This document shows positions 33,439-41,600 of a stretch of DNA of 64,000 bases, in pieces. The notes under the pieces are model-generated. The model saw only the letters and a program-made list of their open reading frames with translations, was not told the origin of the DNA and did no database searches. Position numbers and translations under genes: made by a program. Location: contig CAJTSR010000016.1 of NCBI GenBank assembly GCA_910579035.1, forward strand, positions 1 through 64,000, given 5' to 3'. This DNA is from an uncultured Muribaculaceae bacterium. Its GTDB lineage: Bacteria; Bacteroidota; Bacteroidia; Bacteroidales; Muribaculaceae. Every line of letters begins with the position of its first letter. Positions within the stretch are counted from its first letter, which is position 1.

Positions 33439-36201
33439 ATGGAAGAAAAAAAACTGTTCCTGCTCGACGCCTATGCGTTGATATACCGTGCATACTATGC
33501 CCTGATGCGTTCACCGCGAGTTACCTCCTCGGGTCTTAACACTTCGGCGATTTTCGGCTTCTGCCTCGCTCTCGAAGATGTGTTGCGCAAGGAAAATCCG
33601 GGGTATATAGCCGTTTGTTTCGACCCGGCCCACGGCCATACGTTCCGTCACGAGCAATACCCTGAGTATAAGGCCGGTCGCGACAAGCAGCCTGAAGACA
33701 TAACTGTCGCCATACCGTACATAAAGAAGATACTGCAAGCCTACCGCATACCTGTGGTAGAAGTCGAGGGCTACGAGGCCGACGATGTGATAGGCACGCT
33801 CTCGCGTATGGCCGAGGCCGAAGGCTTCATCACCTATATGATGACTCCTGACAAGGACTACGGGCAGCTCGTCACCGACCGCGTGTTTATGTACCGCCCG
33901 GCCATAAAGGGTCAGGGCTTCGAGATCCGAGGCCCCGAGCAGGTATGCGAGCGCTACGGCATCTCGTCGCCACGGCAGGTTATTGACCTGCTCGCGCTCG
34001 AAGGCGATGCCTCCGACAATGTGCCCGGCTGCCCCGGCGTGGGCGAGAAAACAGCCGTGAAGCTGATACGGGAGTACGGTTCCGTGGAGAATCTTCTTGC
34101 CAATGCCTCCTCTCTGAGGGGGGCGCTGAAGAACAAGATAGAGGACAATGCCCGCCAGATTGAGATGTCGAAAGAGCTTGTGACGATAGCCACCGACGTC
34201 CCCGTGGGCATCGCTCCCGACGATTTGCGCCGCTGCGAGCCCGATGTGGACGCCTTGCTCGCCATATTCCGCGAATTGGAGTTCAAGAGTTTCGCCGCCA
34301 AGTTCGGCGGCTGGGACAAGCTTGAGCCTGCTCCGCGCCCCGAGCCTCCTAAGGAGTCGCAGCCCTCCTTGTTCGATCTCCCTGCCGAGGAAGAGCCTGA
34401 GCCGGTGTGTGCTTCCGCCCCTGTTGCCGAAGTGGCAGAGCTGGATACCTTGCAGAGTGTGGAAGATTTCGTCAGCAGGGCCGTGAAGGCATCTTACGTG
34501 GCGATGGCGCTCAACAGCGTCGGTCCGGAGGCTATGACGGCGCAGCTTTTCGGTTTGGCGCTCGCTTTCGAGTCGGAGGCAGGCGTGGCGGCGGCCTATG
34601 TGCATCTGCCGGCGTCGCGCACGCAGCGTGCGGCCTTTTTTGAATCGCTCAAGCCGCTGTTTTCGTCCGAAAAAATAACGATAGTCGGCGCGGACATAAA
34701 GCGCGATATGCTTCTTCTCAGGCGCGAGGGGCTGGAGTTTGCAGGCTCGCGCTGGTTCGACGTGGCGGTGGCCCACTATCTGTGTAATCCCGAGGCGAAG
34801 CACGACACCGCCACCCTCGCCACTACATACCTCGGATTCCACACCTACGATGCCGACTACTCGGCTGCCGACCGCAAGCGTGCGCCCCTCGACCCCGTGG
34901 CGGCCATAGGCGAAACGGCCTCGGTGGTACTCGCGCTCCGCCGCCCGCTTGAGGCCGAGATGGAGCAGAAAGGGCAGCGAGGCCTGTTCGATACCGTCGA
35001 AACGCCCATGGTGGCTGTTTTGGCAGGTATGGAGTGGGAGGGCGCCCGCATAGATGTGGCAGAACTGAAGCGCTTGTCCGGCGAGCTTGCCGTGCGCCTC
35101 TCCAAACTTGAAAACGAGGCTTTCAGTATCGCCGGACGTCCTTTCAACGTGTCCTCTCCTATGCAGGTGGGCCGGATTCTTTTTGAAGAAATGCAGATCG
35201 ACGCCAAGGCGAAGCGTACCAAGGCCGGTGCGTGGTCTACTGCCGAAGATTCGCTCGAAAAATATGCCGCCCGCGAGCCGTTGGTGCGCCTCATACTCGA
35301 TATCCGCGGCATCAAGAAGCTGTTGGCAACGTATATCGACGCCCTCCCCAAACTCATCAACCCCGTTACGGGCAAGATACATACCACCTACAACCAGACG
35401 GCTACGGCCACCGGGCGCTTGTCGTCGGCCAACCCGAACCTGCAGAACATACCCGTGCGTACCGCCGACGGCCGCGACATACGCCGCGCCTTCGTGCCTG
35501 AGCCGGGCGACCTTATGTTCTCTGCCGACTACTCGCAGATCGAGCTGAGGCTGATGGCCGACATGAGCGGCGACCCCGGCATGGTGGAGGCATTCCTCTC
35601 CGGCGCCGACATACACCGCTCCACAGCCGCCAAGATATACCATTTGGAACCTGGCGAGGTGACCGACGACCTGCGCCGCAACGCCAAGACTGCCAACTTC
35701 GGCATAATCTACGGCATATCGGCATTCGGCCTGTCTGAGCGTCTTGGTATGCCGCGCTCGGAGGCGAAAGACTTGATAGAAGGGTATATGGCCACATACC
35801 CGCTTGTGGCGGAATATATGAAGAAGGCCGTGGCCGACGCGCAGCGCGACGGCTTTGTGAGCACCATCATGGGGCGCCGCCGCTATCTGCCGGATATACA
35901 GTCGCGGAGCAACACCGTGCGCAGCTATGCCGAGCGGAATGCCATCAACGCGCCCCTGCAAGGCTCTGCCGCCGACATCATAAAGGTGGCCATGGTGGCT
36001 GTCGACGCCGAATTTCGACGTCTGGGGCTGCGCTCGCGCATGATAATGCAGGTACACGACGAATTGATATTCAATGTCAAGCCCGACGAGCTGGAGCAGG
36101 TGCGGCAGATAGTGGTGTCGCTTATGGAGGGCGCCTATTCAGGCCGTGTGCCCATGGAGGTGTCGGCCGGAGTCGGCGCCAACTGGCTCGAGGCCCATTA
36201 A
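33439..36201 (+). CDS. polA: DNA polymerase I
   Basis: 920 residues. The 5'-nuclease domain (1 to about 290) holds acidic motifs such as EGYEADDVIG and TPDKDYGQLV and a helix-hairpin-helix GCPGVGEKTAVKLI. The 3'-5' exonuclease-like region is about 340-530. The polymerase domain has motif A DYSQIELRL (from D697), the O-helix RRNAKTANFGIIYG and motif C HDE (873-875). All polymerase residues are present. The exonuclease site is degenerate: where DxE is expected there is ALNS (about 355-360), and the YxxxD motif is absent from AAIGETASVV (about 489-498). Used in repair and Okazaki-fragment processing. Confidence 0.96.
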   Translation: MEEKKLFLLDAYALIYRAYYALMRSPRVTSSGLNTSAIFGFCLALEDVLRKENPGYIAVCFDPAHGHTFRHEQYPEYKAGRDKQPEDITVAIPYIKKILQAYRIPVVEVEGYEADDVIGTLSRMAEAEGFITYMMTPDKDYGQLVTDRVFMYRPAIKGQGFEIRGPEQVCERYGISSPRQVIDLLALEGDASDNVPGCPGVGEKTAVKLIREYGSVENLLANASSLRGALKNKIEDNARQIEMSKELVTIATDVPVGIAPDDLRRCEPDVDALLAIFRELEFKSFAAKFGGWDKLEPAPRPEPPKESQPSLFDLPAEEEPEPVCASAPVAEVAELDTLQSVEDFVSRAVKASYVAMALNSVGPEAMTAQLFGLALAFESEAGVAAAYVHLPASRTQRAAFFESLKPLFSSEKITIVGADIKRDMLLLRREGLEFAGSRWFDVAVAHYLCNPEAKHDTATLATTYLGFHTYDADYSAADRKRAPLDPVAAIGETASVVLALRRPLEAEMEQKGQRGLFDTVETPMVAVLAGMEWEGARIDVAELKRLSGELAVRLSKLENEAFSIAGRPFNVSSPMQVGRILFEEMQIDAKAKRTKAGAWSTAEDSLEKYAAREPLVRLILDIRGIKKLLATYIDALPKLINPVTGKIHTTYNQTATATGRLSSANPNLQNIPVRTADGRDIRRAFVPEPGDLMFSADYSQIELRLMADMSGDPGMVEAFLSGADIHRSTAAKIYHLEPGEVTDDLRRNAKTANFGIIYGISAFGLSERLGMPRSEAKDLIEGYMATYPLVAEYMKKAVADAQRDGFVSTIMGRRRYLPDIQSRSNTVRSYAERNAINAPLQGSAADIIKVAMVAVDAEFRRLGLRSRMIMQVHDELIFNVKPDELEQVRQIVVSLMEGAYSGRVPMEVSAGVGANWLEAH

Positions 36202-36217
36202 AAGGGTGTTTCATAAT
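36202..36217. mobile_element. Solitary MITE end abutting the polA stop codon
   Basis: AAGGGTGTTTCATAAT directly follows the polA TAA. It differs at one base from the terminal GAGGGTGTTTCATAAT of the 334/335-bp element. No matching right end is found before 36375. Likely a decayed terminus; part of it now lies in the fumarase promoter region. Confidence 0.5.
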
Positions 36218-36248
36218 TTGTTTTGCACTCGACTTATCCGTATCTTTG
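36217..36248 (+). promoter_or_regulatory. Fumarase promoter P1
   Basis: TTTG (36217-36220) - 20 nt - TATCTTTG (36241-36248). The -33 box is formed at the edge of the MITE remnant. Leader of about 120 nt. Confidence 0.55.
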
Positions 36249-36292
36249 GCTTCGCCTTAGATACTTTCGCTCGGTAAAAACAAATAAGAATA

Positions 36293-36325
36293 TTTGTTTT
36301 TACTCTCGACTTATTCGTATCTTTG
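36293..36325 (+). promoter_or_regulatory. Fumarase promoter P2
   Basis: TTTG (36293-36296) - 21 nt - TATCTTTG (36318-36325). The 21-bp sequence CTCGACTTATyCGTATCTTTG occurs here (36305-36325) and at P1 (36228-36248), 77 bp apart, so the promoter has been duplicated. Confidence 0.65.
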
Positions 36326-36374
36326 TAGCTAAGATTGTAAACACAGTCCTAACGCTTGAATAACTGCTAAATAT

Positions 36375-38024
36375 ATGGCAACAAAACCGTTTCATTACCA
36401 GGAAATGTTTCCGCTGGGAGCGGACACTACCGAGTACTACCACCTCACTTCCGAATATGTCCGCACCGAAACATGGGGCGGGCACGAGTTCCTTGTCGTA
36501 GACCCCGAGGCGCTTACCGTGCTGGCGCGTCAGGCTACCCACGACAACGCTTTCATGCTCCGTCGCGAGCACAACGCCATGGTGGCTAAAATCCTTGCCG
36601 ACCCCGAAGCAAGCGAGAACGACAAGTTCGTGGCTCTCACCATGCTCCGCAATGCCGAAGTGGCTGCAAAAGGCCAGCTTCCTTTCTGCCAGGATACCGG
36701 CACGGCAATCGTGCACGGCGAAAAAGGCCAGAACGTGTACACCGGCTGCAACGACGAGGAGAAAATATCGCACGGCGTATACCTCACATATACCACCGAC
36801 AACCTGCGCTACAGCCAGAACGCGCCTCTTACCATGTACGACGAGGTGAACACCGGCTGCAACCTTCCCGCGCAGATCGACATACACGCCACCGAAGGCT
36901 CGGAATATCACTTCCTCTTTGTTGCCAAGGGTGGCGGCTCGGCCAACAAGACATACCTCTATCAGGAAACAAAGGCCACTATCAACCCCGACAAGCTTGT
37001 GCCGTTCCTGATTGAGAAAATGCGCTCGCTCGGCACTGCCGCATGTCCTCCCTACCATATCGCGTTCGTTATCGGCGGCACATCGGCTGAGATGAACCTC
37101 GCCGTTGTCAAGAAGGCATCGGTGAAGTACTACGACAGCCTGCCCACCAAGGGCAACGAGTACGGCCACGCTTTCCGCGACGTCGAGCTTGAAGCCACCC
37201 TGAAGAAGGCTGCCGAAGAGCTCGGCCTCGGCGCGCAGTTCGGCGGCAAGTACTTTGCCCACGACATCCGCGTGATCCGTCTGCCCCGCCACGGCGCGTC
37301 CTGCCCCATCGGTATGGGCGTGAGCTGCTCGGCCGACCGCAATGTAAAGGCCAAAATCAACCGCGAGGGTCTGTGGATCGAAAAACTCGACACCAACCCC
37401 GGCGAACTGATACCCGAAGAATACCGCAAGGCCGGCGAGGGCGAGGTGGTGAAAATAGACCTCAACCGTCCGATGCCCGAGGTGCTTGCCGAGCTGAGCA
37501 AATACCCCGTGTCGACCCGCCTGTCGTTGCGCGGCACCATCATCGTGGGCCGCGACATAGCACACGCCAAGATTAAGGAGCGCCTCGACAGCGGCGAGTC
37601 CATGCCCCAGTATCTCAAGGATCACCCCATCTACTACGCAGGCCCGGCCAAGACACCGGCAGGCATGCCGTCGGGTTCGTTCGGCCCGACAACGGCAGGA
37701 CGTATGGACAGCTATGTCGACCAGTTCCAGAGCGCCGGCGGCTCTATGATAATGATAGCCAAGGGCAACCGCTCGCAGGCCGTTACCGATGCCTGCCACA
37801 AGCACGGCGGCTTCTACCTCGGCTCTATCGGCGGCCCGGCTGCCGTACTGGCCCAGAACTCCATCAAAAATGTGGAACTCCTCGAATATCCCGAACTCGG
37901 CATGGAGGCTATCTGGAAAATCGAGGTTGAAGATTTCCCCGCCTTTATCCTCGTCGACGACAAGGGCAACGACTTCTTCACTCAGATTTCCGACAAATGC
38001 AAAGCTTGCGGCCTGGGCAAATAG
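36375..38024 (+). CDS. Class I fumarate hydratase (iron-sulfur)
   Basis: 549 residues, the usual length for the fused class I enzyme (alpha and beta regions in one chain). Conserved cysteines for the 4Fe-4S cluster occur in FCQDTGTA, TGCNLPAQ and SCSADRN. The C-terminal beta-region contains GPTTAGRMDSYVDQF and the KGNRSQ segment. It interconverts fumarate and malate in the reductive or oxidative TCA branch; in Bacteroidales it feeds fumarate respiration and succinate production. Cytoplasmic, monocistronic, with two tandem promoters and a terminator at 38051. Confidence 0.95.
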   Translation: MATKPFHYQEMFPLGADTTEYYHLTSEYVRTETWGGHEFLVVDPEALTVLARQATHDNAFMLRREHNAMVAKILADPEASENDKFVALTMLRNAEVAAKGQLPFCQDTGTAIVHGEKGQNVYTGCNDEEKISHGVYLTYTTDNLRYSQNAPLTMYDEVNTGCNLPAQIDIHATEGSEYHFLFVAKGGGSANKTYLYQETKATINPDKLVPFLIEKMRSLGTAACPPYHIAFVIGGTSAEMNLAVVKKASVKYYDSLPTKGNEYGHAFRDVELEATLKKAAEELGLGAQFGGKYFAHDIRVIRLPRHGASCPIGMGVSCSADRNVKAKINREGLWIEKLDTNPGELIPEEYRKAGEGEVVKIDLNRPMPEVLAELSKYPVSTRLSLRGTIIVGRDIAHAKIKERLDSGESMPQYLKDHPIYYAGPAKTPAGMPSGSFGPTTAGRMDSYVDQFQSAGGSMIMIAKGNRSQAVTDACHKHGGFYLGSIGGPAAVLAQNSIKNVELLEYPELGMEAIWKIEVEDFPAFILVDDKGNDFFTQISDKCKACGLGK

Positions 38025-38050
38025 CCCCGGCTCAATCCTGATATGATTAC

Positions 38051-38083
38051 AAGGGCGGGCCGGTGTTTTATCGGTCCGCCCTT
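38051..38083 (+). terminator. Terminator of the fumarase gene
   Basis: 12-bp stem with one G-T pair (38051-38062 / 38072-38083), 27 nt after the stop. Confidence 0.7.
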
Positions 38084-38084
38084 A

Positions 38085-38584
38085 GAGTCTGTTTACTTTT
38101 GGCTTATGTTAAGAGGGTGTTTCATAATATCTGTTAAAGCACAGGCCAAAAAGTTTGAGATGGATTTATTCCTGAACCGAAGGAGCATAGCGGTTGCTAT
38201 GTGACTGAGGCGAAGGGATAAAGACACTCAAAATTTTTGGAGGCGAAGCCTTTGATGCCGCCCTGACAGATATTATCTGATGATTCGGTTGAGGGCTGAT
38301 TTAACAATAGTGCTGTCTTGGCGTCTTTTTGTTAATCTGCCCATTACTCATCGGTCACATAGCAACCGCTATGCTCCCTCTTCATAATGAACAGTTTAAA
38401 CAAAAATACACCAACCTGTGCTTTAACAGATATTATGAAACACCCTCTAAGATTTAGAATGATTTTTCGAGTATGTTTTGAGATTGAATGAAGGAGTTAT
38501 GGGGTTCCATAACGACTGAATGAATGCTTGAAACAGACCGAAAAAGCTTCTAAAGATTTCATAGAGTTAAAAGTAAACATACTC
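38085..38584. mobile_element. Second foldback element, split by MITE copy 2
   Basis: Ends GAGTCTGTTTACTTTT (38085-38100) and AAAAGTAAACATACTC (38569-38584) are inverted with one mismatch. Flanks are TTA (38082-38084) and TTA (38585-38587), a 3-bp target duplication. Without the nested 335-bp element and its TAA duplication it would be 162 bp and almost entirely one imperfect palindrome, centred on GTTATGG-GGTT-CCATAAC (about 38501-38518). No coding capacity. Confidence 0.75.
38113..38447. mobile_element. MITE-like element, copy 2 (335 bp), nested
   Basis: Same element as 28580-28913, here with 33-bp perfect terminal inverted repeats, flanking TAA (38110-38112 and 38448-38450) and a perfect 24-bp inner inverted repeat (38182-38205 / 38354-38377). 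One base longer than copy 1. Inserted inside the second foldback element. Confidence 0.9.
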
Positions 38585-38664
38585 TTAAACTATTAAGGCT
38601 GCGGCTTGTCTTAATAGTATCGCGCTTAAGCGCCGAATGTACAACGCCCAACTCCGTTTCAACT

Positions 38665-41600
38665 ATGGCAAAAAGCACAAAAACCATTTTCTGCGTACTC
38701 CTCACCATTTTATTTCCCTTTTTCATGCAGGCAGAATCACCAAAACTCAAAATACCCGATTTCGCTTATCCGCAGACAGTGGAAGGCGATGCTGCCAAGC
38801 TTCTTGCCGAAGCCGACCGTATGGGCGGAACCGAGGCATCGGCGCTCCGTGTGCGGGCTTTGCTCGAACTGACCACGGCGCAGCTTCAGATCGACCGTGA
38901 CAACGCCTATACCCAGCCTGCCCTCATAGCGGCGCAGGCTGCCAAGGAGGGTGCCGCATCTCCCGGCCGAGCCATGCTCCTTGTGCTTGAAGCTCAGAAG
39001 TATTTCGACATATATAACAGCCGCCGCTGGACCTACGACCGCGTTTCAGCGCCTCTTGAGCCATATCCTGCCGATGTGTCGGAGTGGAGCGCTCTTCAGT
39101 TCCATACTCGCGTGGCAGCCTTGGTCGACAGTGCCATAGCTGTTGCCGACGCGGCTCCTGTGACACCGCTTGCCGATTTTTCCGACTGTCTTGAATATTC
39201 GTCCGAGGCATTGAGCTATGTGCCCGATGTGGCGTCGTTTGTGCGCTATAAGGCTTACAAACTCCTCAAAGATTGCGGCAAAGCGGAGGAGGCCAAGGCT
39301 TTGGCTGAGAAAACAATGGCCATGAGCACTCCCGGCTCGGCGCCCTACTTCTACTGGGCGGCCAAGGCAACCGACGACTTGGAAAAGCTGTACGAAAAGT
39401 GGGCCGATAATGAGAGTGCGCGCTATGTGCTGTTGCAGTTGGTGCGCTCTGCAGACATTGTGTCGGTGTATTGGGACGACTTCAGAGTCCGTTCTGCCGA
39501 CACCGGGCACCGCGACAATATGATAGGGTTGCTGCGCGCATCTTTGGAGCGTTTCCCCGGATGGTATGCCAACAACGATCTGCGCAACGAGCTTGCCCGG
39601 CTCACCAAGCCGGAGCTTGAATACTCATTCCCGCGCATGCAGATGCCCGGCAAGCCATTCGACGTTGTGGTGAGCTATTCTTTTGCGAAGAATGTTGATT
39701 TGGCAGTATACCGCCTGCCTGCAATGGGAATGGTGGAGTGGAATCCTGAAAATATAGCAAAGAGCTGCCCCAAGGTGTTCTCTGCCTCGATTGCGCCGAC
39801 AGCCGTTGACGGAACCGACACAGTGTCGGTTTCTCTGGCCGAGCCGGGCGAATATGCCGTGCTTGCACTGCTCGACGGCGAGCCGAACAGCCAGTCGTGG
39901 CAGCGCCCCGTGATATTGGTGACGCCCATGCTGGCATTCTCGCTCAATGCCGAGAACCGCAATGCCGCCGTGGCCGTCGATTTTGAGTCGGGAAAGCCGC
40001 TGAAAGGCGTCACGGTGACTGAAAATGGCTATAGCCACCGCCGTAATGCCCCTGCTCCGTTGGCCAAGCTTCTTGGCAAGACTTCTTCTGAAGGCACGTT
40101 GCTGTACACGCCGACAGAAGCCGATTACAGCGCCCGCTACCTTAGCTTCGGGCTGGACGGGCGCGAATATGACTTCGGCAAGGATGTGGATAGTCGCGAA
40201 CCGGCTGATTATGGCGAGGACGATGATTTCAAAGGCTTGTTGTTCACCGACAGAAAGCTCTATCATCAGGGCGACAGTATCAGTTGGGCTTTGGTGGCAG
40301 CCGTTAAAGAAGATGGCGCAGCGTCGCCCCGTGTGTTCGTAGGTGAGAAGGTGAATATTGTTCTTCGCGATGCCAACGGCACGGTTGTGGATACCTTGGA
40401 AGCGACCACCGACAGCCACGGACGCGTGTCCGGCGCCTTCCCCACCCGCAAGGACGCTCTTTCGGGCAGGTATACCTTAGTGGCGCGTATGGCCGGACAT
40501 GTGACCTCTGCGGGCGTGGAGGTGAGTGACTTCAAGCTTCCTACCTTTGAGGTGGAGATAAGCAAGATTGAGCGCGGTGTGCCTGCCGAGGGCGCAGTGC
40601 GCATATCAGGCCGTGCCTGCACGTTTACAGGTATGCCCGTGGCTTCGGCTAATGTCAAGCTCGTGCTTTCTGAGGCGTATCGATGGCGCTGGTTCGCTCC
40701 TATGCGCGAGATTGCCTCCCTCGACACTGTTACGCGCTTTGACGGCACGTTCTCCTTCGACATTCCCGCGTCGACGCTTGACGGTGGTGCTACTCGTCCT
40801 GTCGATTTCTATGCTGCTGTCACTGTCACATCGCTGGCGGCAGAGGCGGCAGAGGCGTCGCGCGGTTTCACCGTGGGCAAGCCCTATACTCTGCAAATAT
40901 TCGCTCCTTATGGCAATGTTGACGGAGGAAAGGCTTCAAAAGGTATGATAGAGGCATATAATGCCGACGGCGAGCAGAAGCCTGTGGAAGTCCGCTGGAC
41001 CCTCGGTGTTTACAAAGACAATGAGTGCAAGCAGGTGGTAGCCGAAGGGTCGGCCACTACCGGCACGCCGTTCGATATGAATCTTGCATCTGTGCCTGCG
41101 GGTGTCTACGTTTTCGAGGCAAGCCCGGCCGACAGCACGTTGGCATCGGCTGTGAGGAACGACGGCATTGTGGTGTATAATGTGCGCCGTAACGATGTGC
41201 CCGATACCGGCAGCCCGGTGTTCGTGCCTGTCGAGAGCTACAGCGCCGACGGCAAGGTCAAGCTTCTTGTCGGCACCTCGCAGAAAGAGGCGTTCGCCAT
41301 AATCGCTGTCAATGACAACGGCAAGCTCGCCTCGCTTTCGAACCATAAGATAAGCCACGGATTCCATACGATAGACGTAGCGGTTCCGGCAGGTAAGGGC
41401 CGCGCCTCCATAGTGGTATACAGCGTTCGCGACGGTGCCGTAAGCTCGACTGCCGTCAATGTGGAGCGTGCCGACAAGCGCGATGTCAAGCTTGTGGCAG
41501 AAAGCTTCCGCGACAAGCTCGTGCCGGGCTCAGGCGAGCAATGGCGCTTCCGTCTGCTCGACAGCGATTCTGCTCCCGTGGCCAATGCTGCTATGATTGC

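Noticed and set aside
33511..36057. 848-residue open frame opposite polA, and other long antisense frames (2151-3542, 23736-25661, 25776-27137, 36300-37805, 42463-44136, 49260-50948, 56569-57933).
   Set aside because: They lie wholly opposite strong genes, show no domains, are Val/Gly/His/Arg-biased and arise from the codon bias of the true gene.
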